In this document: in pieces, positions 20,215 through 29,855 of the stretch
Layout: each line of letters begins with the position of its first letter
Position numbering within the stretch: the first letter of the stretch is position 1
Source of the DNA: an uncultured Formosa sp.
Lineage (GTDB): Bacteria > Bacteroidota > Bacteroidia > Flavobacteriales > Flavobacteriaceae
Assembly (NCBI RefSeq): GCF_947500765.1
Contig: NZ_CANMTH010000005.1
Location: 186,001 to 250,000, forward strand
Direction: 5' to 3'
DNA length: 64,000 nt
Notes under the pieces: generated by a model
Told to the model about the DNA's origin: nothing
The model's input: only the letters and a program-made list of their open reading frames with translations
Databases searched by the model: none
Position numbers and translations under genes: made by a program

Positions 20215-22713
20215 ATGAAAACCAAAAACTTAATTGTTCTCGTTGGTATTCTTTTTAGCATCACTGTTGTGGCTAGAGAATCGGATCACAACATAATTTT
20301 AAGTAGTACGCACCAATCCAAAGTGGCTAAAGTAAATGAAACCATTACTTACTCATTTGAAATTAATAATGTTACTGATACGGAACACGTGTATCATGTT
20401 CAAATTAGAAATCCAAGAACATTAGCTTGTCAGGTTACTTTAAAAGATACCTTAGTTACAGTTAAGGGAAATCAAGTGTATCACGGTGCATTTTTAGTTC
20501 AAGTCAGTGATAGAATTCCTGTTGGCGGACAAGAATCAAGTTTTTTAGATATAAAAAATGAAGGGAATACACGTATTGAAACTTTAGAATTTATTACGGT
20601 ACGGTATAAACCACATCCATTCATTTTTGTAACGGATGCCGTGTTAGCAGAAGCTAAAGACAAGGTGAAGCATGTCGATTGGGCGAAACAAAATTTAGAC
20701 GCACTAATAGATTTTGCAAATCAATACGAAGTACCAGAACGAAAAATTGTAGACCTAGCTAGAAATACGCGCAGATGGAAAAGTCTTTCTTATCATGCTT
20801 CCGATTCCGAGAAGGCTTTTCAAGTACTCTTAGCGTATAAATTTACTGGGCATCAGGAGTATTTAAATAAAGTACTTCGGTTAGTTAAAGAGGTCACAGA
20901 TCCGGAACACGGGTATTTATCTATTGGTGCAGCAACAACGGGCGTTCAGGTGCATGAAGGGAATTTCTTTATGTACTTAGCAGCCATATGTGATGTGTTA
21001 TATGGTGAAGATGTTTTGACTAAACAAGAGCGTGAGAATATTGAAAATACGATGCGTTTGTATTTAGAGCAAGATCGTGAGCATATGAGTCCTATAGGTA
21101 TTATGAACCATCAAGCCAGTGCCAATGTTGGAGCTGTAATCACGGCGCTTTTTCTTCAAGATATGACCGCAGTGAATCATTTTGTAGAAAGTGATGGCGG
21201 TCTTATAGATCAAATGACCAAAGGAATAATGGCCGATGGTTGGTGGTTTGAAGGGACTCCGGGGTATTGCTATTTGGTAACCGAAAGGTTTAGTCTTACC
21301 GCTCAAGCTTTTGAAAATTACGGATGGAATTTATACGACAGACGTTTTCCTATGCGATTTAAAAGTAAAGATTTTGAAAATGTAAAAGCAGGTTATACGG
21401 GAATGAAATTTGATATTTGGGGACCTACAGGTAGCAGTACCAGAGGCCTTAAAGAAATGGTGAACGCTTATATTCCTATGATGGATGAAGACGCTAATTT
21501 AATTCCTAATAACGACGGAACGGTTTCAAAACCTCATGAGTTTTATGAATTGGCTTATAGACATTTTGGGCAAGAAAATTTGGCTTGGGTAATCAGTAAA
21601 TCTGAAAGAGATAGTTGGGAATCGTTGTTGTATGGTGTTGCAGAACTTCCTAAAGTAGAAGATCCTAGATCAGAATCAGAATATGTGTCTAATGTTGGCT
21701 TGGTAGCCTTGCGTTCTCAACCAAAAAATAAAACCCCAGAAGACCAAATTCAAGCCTATTTCAAATTTGGAACGCATGGCGGTTGGCATGGACATTTAGA
21801 TAGAACCGGAATGATTGCTTTAAACCGTTACGGACATAAGTATTTTGGAACCGAAATGGTGTGGTTTGGTTATGGCGATCCTGGATATAAGGAGAGTGTG
21901 CAAGCTTCGGCAACTCACAATATGGTTGTGGTTGATGGATTGCAGCAAGAAGCTGTACCATCAGAACAACTATTGTTTTATAAGGGCGATATCATGCAAG
22001 CGACTGTGGTACAAACAAAAGCCCGATGGAGACGGATTCCCATTTTTAATAAGGACCTGTTTCCTCCATGGAATGATTTCGATTTTGAACCTGATTTTGA
22101 ACCCGTACTACAACGTAGACTTTCTATTGTAACAGATGATTATGTTGTTATAGCGGACTATATGCAAGCCCCTCAAAAACATACTTACGATTGGATGTTA
22201 CATCCTGTTGGATTTCAATCTATTGATGGCACAAAAGCCAAAGGAGGCATAAAGCCAACATTAAGTGACGATTCAAATTCTCAATACAAATACTTTACCA
22301 ACGCACAATGGTATCAGTCAAAAGATGGGACTGAAGTCCAATTTCAAGAGCATGATATGAAGTTGGATGTCCATACCCTTTGGCCAAAAAAAGCGGATGT
22401 TGTAGTGGCAAGTTATCCAAATGGAGGTAAGCAACGCGACATCAGAAATAATCCAGATCGAGCAACTTATGGCGTTCGGGTATCTGGTAAAGAAGCTCAG
22501 TTTTTAACGGTTTTAGAACCGTATAAAAATGCATCTGCAATTTCTAAGATCACATCGAAAAATGAAAACGAACTCACCGTGTATCTTAAAGACGGAAAGA
22601 AACAAGTTATTCGTATAGCCCATATTAAAGATGCAAATATAAAGGTCACTATTAAAGCGTATGTGAATGAGGTGTTAGTTGCAACAAATCAAGCTCTAGC
22701 TACTGATAATTAA
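20215..22713 (+). CDS. Heparinase II/III-superfamily polysaccharide lyase-like protein
   Basis: FGTHGGWHGHLDRTGMIALNRYGHKYFGTEMVWFGYGDPGYK and HNMVVVDG. Paralog of 508-4035. Confidence 0.75.
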   Translation: MKTKNLIVLVGILFSITVVARESDHNIILSSTHQSKVAKVNETITYSFEINNVTDTEHVYHVQIRNPRTLACQVTLKDTLVTVKGNQVYHGAFLVQVSDRIPVGGQESSFLDIKNEGNTRIETLEFITVRYKPHPFIFVTDAVLAEAKDKVKHVDWAKQNLDALIDFANQYEVPERKIVDLARNTRRWKSLSYHASDSEKAFQVLLAYKFTGHQEYLNKVLRLVKEVTDPEHGYLSIGAATTGVQVHEGNFFMYLAAICDVLYGEDVLTKQERENIENTMRLYLEQDREHMSPIGIMNHQASANVGAVITALFLQDMTAVNHFVESDGGLIDQMTKGIMADGWWFEGTPGYCYLVTERFSLTAQAFENYGWNLYDRRFPMRFKSKDFENVKAGYTGMKFDIWGPTGSSTRGLKEMVNAYIPMMDEDANLIPNNDGTVSKPHEFYELAYRHFGQENLAWVISKSERDSWESLLYGVAELPKVEDPRSESEYVSNVGLVALRSQPKNKTPEDQIQAYFKFGTHGGWHGHLDRTGMIALNRYGHKYFGTEMVWFGYGDPGYKESVQASATHNMVVVDGLQQEAVPSEQLLFYKGDIMQATVVQTKARWRRIPIFNKDLFPPWNDFDFEPDFEPVLQRRLSIVTDDYVVIADYMQAPQKHTYDWMLHPVGFQSIDGTKAKGGIKPTLSDDSNSQYKYFTNAQWYQSKDGTEVQFQEHDMKLDVHTLWPKKADVVVASYPNGGKQRDIRNNPDRATYGVRVSGKEAQFLTVLEPYKNASAISKITSKNENELTVYLKDGKKQVIRIAHIKDANIKVTIKAYVNEVLVATNQALATDN

Positions 22714-22774
22714 ATTTTTTAAAAAGGCACTTACTTTAAAACTTACCCATCATTAACTAAAGATAAATAATAAC

Positions 22775-24787
22775 ATGAAAAAAATAATTAGCCTTGTGTT
22801 TATGATCATGGCGGTTTTTATAGCGCATGCAAAACCTGTTTCAAAGGACACTATATTTATAAATTCAGTAGAAAAGTTAGCGAAATATGCTGCTAAGAGC
22901 AATGTAGTAGTTAAAATGAAACCTGGAGAATATGCTATAAATTCTATTAAAATAGGAGGTTTAAGCGTGTTTAAATATGTTGAAAATAATAAGCATAAGG
23001 GCGATTTCCGTATTGGTTCTCTCATTCATTTTTCAGGAAATAACAGTCAGTATTTTTTAACCGGAGTGACTCTTAATATTGATGGTAAATTGCATGATAA
23101 TTACCCTAAAAGTGAGTTTAGCGAGTTTTTAGTGAGCGGAAACAATAATTATATAGAAGGCCTAAAAGGAAAAGATATTGGAAATCATGTCCCTGCAAAA
23201 CGTGTACAAATGTTACGCGTTATGGGGGATGATAATATCATTAAAAATGCCGATTTATTTGTGCATGGATCCTACCCGTATGGGTATGGTCATTTGTTAG
23301 GAAAAGGAGGGAATGCTTTGGTGAAAACTCAAAAACATTCGGTGTTACTAGTAGAAGGCACAAATACGCAATTATTGGGGTGTAAAGTGGTGTCTCATGC
23401 CTTTGGTCATGGTATATTTATGCAAGGCGCGGTAAATACGTTACTACAAGATTGCTATGTAGAAGGTAAAAAGCGGTCTACTAACGAGATACTTGCAGAA
23501 ACTTCTGGTCCTGCATTTAGCGTGGGCTTTAAAAGTGATTATCCGCCAGGAGTCATTCTGCCTAACGAAATAAAATCATTATCTGAAGACGGTATTAGAG
23601 CCTATCCTTCTGGAGGTTTAAGCGGCAGACGAACTCAAGGTGTAACGGTTATTAATTGTACCGTTAAAAACATGCGCTCCGGTTTCGATTTAAGTGCCAA
23701 CTTACCACCGACTAAAATTGTAGGATCAACCGCTATTGGGTGTCAGGAAAAGGGATTTTCTGTAGGAGATCACGGCGTTATTGAACACTCTAAAGGCGAT
23801 GCTTTATATGGTCCGCTAATTACTTTTGTGGGTAATAACATAAAAAACTGTACCATTGATTTAGAGTTAACCGATGCTGTAAGTGAGTACAACGTATCGC
23901 GCTTAGCGGAAATTAATGGATCTGGCCATCATATTACCATTCGTAATTATCAAAATAAAAAACGTAGTGTTGAAACTCCTATCGTTTTTGGAGAATCGTT
24001 TTGGGATGATGTGCACCGTTATAGAAACCCAGATAAACCTAGTGGAACTTATGCTGGCGCTAAAAATATTCAGTTATTTAATTACACAGGAATGCCCGTG
24101 AAGTTGAACGATTTATCTGTGAATTGTACCGTAACGAATTCAGAACAAAAGAACAAAGTTGTGAATGCCGGTATTGGCGGAAATTCGACAACTGATTTGT
24201 TAAGACGTGTAGACAAAGATGTCCTAGCAAAGCATCCAGATGTAGTGATTATGATGGTTGGAACCAACGATATGCTGAATTCTAATAAGATGATAGATTA
24301 TGAAACCTACACAGCTAACTTAGAAACTTTGATTAAAAAGATTAAATCCAACGGATCGGAATTGATTTTAATGAGTCCTATTCCAGTAGATAGTGTTTAT
24401 CTTTTCACTAGACATGATCGTGCGGTATTTAAAGAAACTCCAAATGAGAAAATAGATAAAGTAGGCGGAATTGTTAAAGCATTAGCTACAGAAAATAAAA
24501 TCCATTTTTATAATTTGAATGCTGAATTTAAAGCTCTGAATTTACCACAGCACAATCAGGATGTATTCATAAAAAATGAAAAGAACAGCGAAAAAAAAGA
24601 TGGTGTACACCCAACGGCATTAGGATATCGATTTATTGCACAAAACGTATATCAGTTTCTAAAAGCAAATCATCTATTAAAACCAGATCAAAACATTATG
24701 TGTTTTGGAGATTCTATCACGAGAGGTGATGGAGGTGGTGCAAATTATCCAACATATTTAAATGAGCTGTTAGTACAAAACAATTAA
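22775..24787 (+). CDS. Right-handed beta-helix protein fused to a circularly permuted SGNH/GDSL-hydrolase-like domain
   Basis: N-terminal beta-helix region. C-terminal SGNH blocks in the order VNAGIGGNSTTDLL (II), VGTNDM (III), DGVHPTALGYRF (V), then MCFGDSITRGDGGGANYPTYLNELL (I) at the C-terminus. Confidence 0.75.
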   Translation: MKKIISLVFMIMAVFIAHAKPVSKDTIFINSVEKLAKYAAKSNVVVKMKPGEYAINSIKIGGLSVFKYVENNKHKGDFRIGSLIHFSGNNSQYFLTGVTLNIDGKLHDNYPKSEFSEFLVSGNNNYIEGLKGKDIGNHVPAKRVQMLRVMGDDNIIKNADLFVHGSYPYGYGHLLGKGGNALVKTQKHSVLLVEGTNTQLLGCKVVSHAFGHGIFMQGAVNTLLQDCYVEGKKRSTNEILAETSGPAFSVGFKSDYPPGVILPNEIKSLSEDGIRAYPSGGLSGRRTQGVTVINCTVKNMRSGFDLSANLPPTKIVGSTAIGCQEKGFSVGDHGVIEHSKGDALYGPLITFVGNNIKNCTIDLELTDAVSEYNVSRLAEINGSGHHITIRNYQNKKRSVETPIVFGESFWDDVHRYRNPDKPSGTYAGAKNIQLFNYTGMPVKLNDLSVNCTVTNSEQKNKVVNAGIGGNSTTDLLRRVDKDVLAKHPDVVIMMVGTNDMLNSNKMIDYETYTANLETLIKKIKSNGSELILMSPIPVDSVYLFTRHDRAVFKETPNEKIDKVGGIVKALATENKIHFYNLNAEFKALNLPQHNQDVFIKNEKNSEKKDGVHPTALGYRFIAQNVYQFLKANHLLKPDQNIMCFGDSITRGDGGGANYPTYLNELLVQNN

Positions 24788-24948
24788 TTCAATATAACTA
24801 TTAAATATAAGTAGAATGTAAACAATTGTTGTAAATGAAGCATAACTTATATAGAATGCATCATAAGTTATATATATGGTTTGAATTAAATAATACTTTA
24901 GTAGGCATAAGAGATTTTAACCTTCGGTATTAAAATAATAATATTCTA

Positions 24949-26799
24949 ATGAAAAATAATTTCAAACCAACAACTTATTCTTTTCTAATTTTATGTTGCT
25001 TAATAGCACTGTCTTCTTGTTCTTCTAAAGAGAAAAAAGTTGAAGTTGTTAAAGAAGAAAAACCAAACGTAATTTTAATTTTGGTAGACGATCAAGGATA
25101 CGGCGATATCGCTTCCTTGGGAAATCCGTATATAAAAACACCACATATTGATGCTTTGCACGATTCGAGTGCACGATTTACAGATTATCATGTTAACCCA
25201 ACTTGTGCGCCAACACGTGCGGCCTTATTAACAGGACACAATGCTAACAGAGCAGGAGTTTGGCATACGGTAAATGGCCGTTCTATACTTTTAGAGCATG
25301 AAACTACGGCAGCAGAAATTATGAAAGACAATGGTTATGCTACTGGAATTTTTGGAAAATGGCACTTAGGAGATAATTATCCATCTAGACCTCAAGATAA
25401 AGGTTTTGAAGAAGTACTAGTTCTTGGAGGTGGCGGTATAGAGCAAACTATGGATTATTGGGATAACGATTATTTTAATGATACATATCACCATAACGGG
25501 AAATTAGAAAAATTTGAAGGGTTCTGTACAGATATTTGGTTTAATGAAGCTATGAAATTTATGGCCGATAATAAAGCTAAAAACAAACCTTTCTTTTGTT
25601 ATTTGCCAACTAATGCGGCACATACACCGTATTTTGTAGATGATAAATATTCAGATCCTTATAAAGATAATGAGAATATCCCAAGTGCAGCTTTTTATGG
25701 ATTGATTGCTAATGTAGATGAAAATATAGGGAAGCTTACAGAGTATTTAAATACAAGCGGATTAATCGATAATACTATTTTAATTTTTATGACCGATAAC
25801 GGAACATCTGCAGGAGCTCAAATTCCTAAAACAGACGACCGATTAGATGGTTTTGTTTCCAAAGGGTTTAATGCAGGCATGCGTGGTATTAAGGCCAGTA
25901 AATATGAAGGTGGTCACCGTGTTCCTTTATTTATCCATTGGAAAGATGGAGGGATAACAGTAGGTAAAGATATCGATGCGTTAACTGCTCATTACGATGT
26001 ATTACCAACCTTAATAGATTTATGTGATTTAGATGTAAAACAAGATATTAAATTCGATGGACAAAGTTTAAAGCCTTTATTAAACGGAGACGATTCTAAT
26101 TTTAAAGATCGTATTGTAATTACAAATTCACAACGTATAGATGTGCCAGAACCTTGGAGAAGAACATCGCTTATGCAAGGAAAATGGCGTGTTATAGATG
26201 GTACAGAGTTATACGACTTAAAAACCGACCCAGAACAACGTAACAATATTGCAGATCAGCATCCAGAAAAAATGGCTGAGTTTAGAGCCGCTTATGATGC
26301 CTGGTGGGCAGATTTATTACCGGGATATAGCATTTTGCCACGTATTTATGTAGGAGACAAAGCAGAGAATCCTACAACATTATATTGTCACGATTGGCAT
26401 ACAGAAAAAGCAGCAAGTCCTTGGCATCAAAGACATATTAGACAAGGCTTTATGGATAACGGTTATTGGTTATTAAAAGTTGCAGAAGCCGGAACGTATA
26501 CCTTAAAATTACGTCGTTGGCCTTCAGAGACAAATTTAGCACTAGGTGCCGAAGCAGCCATTCGTCCAGAACTTGCAGGTACAAGTGTAAGTGCTTCTAA
26601 AAAAGGAAAAGCATTACATATAAAAAATGCACGAATTAAAATTCAAGATAAAGAAGCAGAGAAGGTTGTTGATGCAACTCAGGAATATGTCGAATTTACA
26701 GTCGATTTAAAAGCCGGAGATACACAACTTCAAACCTGGTTTACATTAGATAATAAAGAAGAATTAGGTGCATATTATGTCACTGTAGAAAAAATATAA
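24949..26799 (+). CDS. S1-family sulfatase (CAPTR formylglycine motif) with C-terminal accessory domain, lipoprotein
   Basis: NVILILVDDQGYGD, NPTCAPTRAALLTGH, GKWHLGD, TDNGTSAG. Lipobox LSSC. Confidence 0.92.
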   Translation: MKNNFKPTTYSFLILCCLIALSSCSSKEKKVEVVKEEKPNVILILVDDQGYGDIASLGNPYIKTPHIDALHDSSARFTDYHVNPTCAPTRAALLTGHNANRAGVWHTVNGRSILLEHETTAAEIMKDNGYATGIFGKWHLGDNYPSRPQDKGFEEVLVLGGGGIEQTMDYWDNDYFNDTYHHNGKLEKFEGFCTDIWFNEAMKFMADNKAKNKPFFCYLPTNAAHTPYFVDDKYSDPYKDNENIPSAAFYGLIANVDENIGKLTEYLNTSGLIDNTILIFMTDNGTSAGAQIPKTDDRLDGFVSKGFNAGMRGIKASKYEGGHRVPLFIHWKDGGITVGKDIDALTAHYDVLPTLIDLCDLDVKQDIKFDGQSLKPLLNGDDSNFKDRIVITNSQRIDVPEPWRRTSLMQGKWRVIDGTELYDLKTDPEQRNNIADQHPEKMAEFRAAYDAWWADLLPGYSILPRIYVGDKAENPTTLYCHDWHTEKAASPWHQRHIRQGFMDNGYWLLKVAEAGTYTLKLRRWPSETNLALGAEAAIRPELAGTSVSASKKGKALHIKNARIKIQDKEAEKVVDATQEYVEFTVDLKAGDTQLQTWFTLDNKEELGAYYVTVEKI

Positions 26800-26804
26800 T
26801 AATT

Positions 26805-28370
26805 ATGGTTACTAGTAAAACTCTACAATTGTTAGTTTTAGCACTTGTGTTTTCTAATCTTATGGTAGGTCAGGCAAAGCATTCTGATGTAACAAAACCG
26901 AATATTGTAATCATTTACACAGACGATCAAGGCTATGGCGATGTTGGCGCTTTAAATCCGGAGGCTAAGTTTAAGACGCCTAATATGGATAAAATTGCTA
27001 ATGAAGGTATTATTTTTACCGATGGACATAGTAGTGATGCGGTTTGTACACCTTCACGTTATAGTTTACTTACAGGTCGTTATAGCTGGAGAACTAGCTT
27101 GAAAAAAAATGTATTACGAGCTGATGGCCCCTGCTTAATTGAAAAAGATAGAATGACAATTGGTTCTTTACTTCAAGCACAAGGCTATCAAACAGCGATG
27201 GTTGGAAAATGGCATTTACAAATGGAGTTTGAAGGCGAACGTGGAAAAAATAGAGATTGGTCTAAACCTTTTAAAGAAGGACCTATAGAGCATGGTTTCG
27301 ATTATTTCTTCGGAATACCAGCGTCTATGAATTACGGTATTTTAACATATTTAGAAAATGACCGTGTGTTAGAACCGCCAACACTGTGGACTAAAAAGAA
27401 AATGGATGTTACTCCGCGTACGTATAGAATGACGCCACCATATCAAGATGAAAAACAAAAAGGATTTGTTGAGGTAGCACCTTCATTTAACGACGAATTG
27501 GTATTAGAAACCATAACAAATAAAGCTGTAGAATATATTAATACAGCATCTAAAAAAGAAAAACCTTTCTTTTTATATTTTCCTCTAACAAGTCCGCATT
27601 TACCACATGCAACACACCCAGATTTTCAAGGTAAAAGTAATTGTGGTAATTATGGCGATTTTATGCAAGAAACCGATTATCGAGTTGGACAAGTGTTAGA
27701 TGCACTAAAAGCAAATGGAGTAGAAGAAAATACCTTGGTTATTTTTTCATCAGATAATGGGGCCGAATCTAATTATATCTATCAACGAGATACCTATAAT
27801 CATTATAGTAATTTGATTTTTAAAGGCGGTAAGCGCGATATTTATGAAGGAGGACATCGAGTACCGTTTTTAATGAGATGGCCAAATATAATTAAAGCGG
27901 GAGGTGTAGTAAAGACGCCTGTTAGTCAGACCGATTATTTAGCAACTATAGCTGATATCGTAGGTGCATCATTTCCTGATTCGGCTGGAGAAGATAGTTT
28001 CAGTTTGTATAATTATATGAAAAATCCAACGTCTAAATTGGATACAGATCGTCCAGTCATTCAGCATTCATTTACAGGGCATTTTGCTATTAGACAAGGT
28101 CAGTGGAAATTAAATATGCTTCGTGGTTCTGGTGGATCTTTAGAACCAGTACTTATAGAACCGAAAGCTGGTGAAGCTATTTACGAATTATACGATATGG
28201 TAAATGATCCTGGTGAAACTAAAAATCTATATTTCCAACATCCAGAGATTGTAAAAACAATGACTAAAACAATTAGTGAAATTATTAATACAGGAAGATC
28301 TACTAAAGGTAAACCGCAACCCTTTATAAAAGATAATTGGGAACAAGTAACTTGGATGAGTTTAAAGTAA
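26805..28370 (+). CDS. S1-family sulfatase (CTPSR motif)
   Basis: NIVIIYTDDQGYGDVG, DAVCTPSRYSLLTGRYSWR, GKWHLQ, FSSDNGAESN. Confidence 0.92.
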   Translation: MVTSKTLQLLVLALVFSNLMVGQAKHSDVTKPNIVIIYTDDQGYGDVGALNPEAKFKTPNMDKIANEGIIFTDGHSSDAVCTPSRYSLLTGRYSWRTSLKKNVLRADGPCLIEKDRMTIGSLLQAQGYQTAMVGKWHLQMEFEGERGKNRDWSKPFKEGPIEHGFDYFFGIPASMNYGILTYLENDRVLEPPTLWTKKKMDVTPRTYRMTPPYQDEKQKGFVEVAPSFNDELVLETITNKAVEYINTASKKEKPFFLYFPLTSPHLPHATHPDFQGKSNCGNYGDFMQETDYRVGQVLDALKANGVEENTLVIFSSDNGAESNYIYQRDTYNHYSNLIFKGGKRDIYEGGHRVPFLMRWPNIIKAGGVVKTPVSQTDYLATIADIVGASFPDSAGEDSFSLYNYMKNPTSKLDTDRPVIQHSFTGHFAIRQGQWKLNMLRGSGGSLEPVLIEPKAGEAIYELYDMVNDPGETKNLYFQHPEIVKTMTKTISEIINTGRSTKGKPQPFIKDNWEQVTWMSLK

Positions 28371-28401
28371 TATAGAACACATTCGTAAATAAAATATAAA
28401 G

Positions 28402-29226
28402 ATGAAAGTATGTGTATGGTTATGTTCTTTTTTATGTCTGGCATTTAGTCTAGATGGTATAGCACAATCTGAAGATGGATTCGTAGATCTTTTTAATGGA
28501 AAAAATTTTGATGGTTGGTATTTAAAGATAAGAAGTGGAGATGCAGAAATGGCTAAAAAAATATTTGCTATAGAAGATGATATGATTCATGTTTTTAATG
28601 CTGATTTTCCGAACCAGTATAAACTAAATACAGGCGAGAACGATACACACGGTTTAATATATTCTAAAAAGGCCTACAGTAAATATATTTTAAAGTTTGA
28701 ATATAAGTGGGGAAATCGTATTGCTAATAATTTTAATAAATGGCAGTATGATGCAGGTGTCTATTACCATGTTGTTAACGACGCTGTTTGGCCTGTGGGA
28801 ATAGAATATCAGATTAGATACGACCATATTACAAATACAAATCATACCGGAGATTTAATTCGACCTAAAGGGGCCGAATATGATTGGTATAGTAACCAAA
28901 CTGGTAATACTTATTTACATCCAAATAATGGTGGGAAGCTAGAAGATAAAAAAAATTGGATGCATTTGGCAAGTCATACAACCAATTTTAATGGCATAAA
29001 TAACGAATGGAACCATTGCGAGATTATAGTCATGGGAAGTGAATATGCCATTCATAAATTAAATGGAGAGGTGGTAAATATGGCCTTCAATTTAAAACCC
29101 AGTGAAGGTATATTCGGATTTCAATCTGAAACTGCAGAAATCTATTATAGAAATATAAAAATTAAAGAATTTGATGCCATTATTCCTGCCGAAATATTCT
29201 TGAATTCAAAAAATAAGGGGAAGTAA
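28402..29226 (+). CDS. DUF1080 / 3-keto-disaccharide hydrolase-like (LamG-fold) protein
   Basis: GFVDLFNGKNFDGWYLK opening motif; YILKFEYKWGNRI...DAGVYYHVV; C-terminal EGIFGFQSETAEIYYRNIKIKEF. Confidence 0.8.
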   Translation: MKVCVWLCSFLCLAFSLDGIAQSEDGFVDLFNGKNFDGWYLKIRSGDAEMAKKIFAIEDDMIHVFNADFPNQYKLNTGENDTHGLIYSKKAYSKYILKFEYKWGNRIANNFNKWQYDAGVYYHVVNDAVWPVGIEYQIRYDHITNTNHTGDLIRPKGAEYDWYSNQTGNTYLHPNNGGKLEDKKNWMHLASHTTNFNGINNEWNHCEIIVMGSEYAIHKLNGEVVNMAFNLKPSEGIFGFQSETAEIYYRNIKIKEFDAIIPAEIFLNSKNKGK

Positions 29227-29855
29227 ATTTAGTCTACATAAAAAGCATAATAGCTTCTAATTCTCTAAAAATTTAATCTAGTTATAAAATAATTAATAAC
29301 TGGGTCAATTTATACCATAGTCTCTTCCTTTTAATACATTTTCTGTTTGTCACCTTCATAATGTATCAATATTTCAATAGTTGTGGTGTAGAAAGATCCT
29401 TGTCTCAATAAATTTAGAAATTTGAGTTGATATAAAAACAAATTTTTAAAAGGAGCTCTAATATACAAGTCTTAAAAAAGAATATGGTTTATGTATTACG
29501 GTGTTTATTTATTTTAAGACCTAAAAAGAGGGGGTGTTTATATATATTATAACATACTCTAAATTTAAAATAAAGGCATTTAAAATAAATATAAATGGAT
29601 AGTGCTTCTAAATCGTGCAGATTAAAACTGGTGACTTAGTATGATTTAAAAAAAACAATTAAAATTTTAGTCGAATTGTTAATGAGCCCACTAAAACAGG
29701 CTTTTTTTTGAGAAAATGGGTTTAAATTTATTAAGATTGACTCATATTTTATACCAAAAAAAAGAAGAGCGCTCTATTATTGTAATGTCATTTAAACAGA
29801 AATGATTTTAAACCCATTTTAAGATTTAATTATAAAATTAATACGATTTAAATAT

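Noticed and set aside
24843-24875. Inverted repeat ATAACTTAT...ATAAGTTAT upstream of the 24949 sulfatase
   Set aside because: Short and AT-only; may be a weak operator or chance palindrome in AT-rich sequence; not strong enough to report alone.
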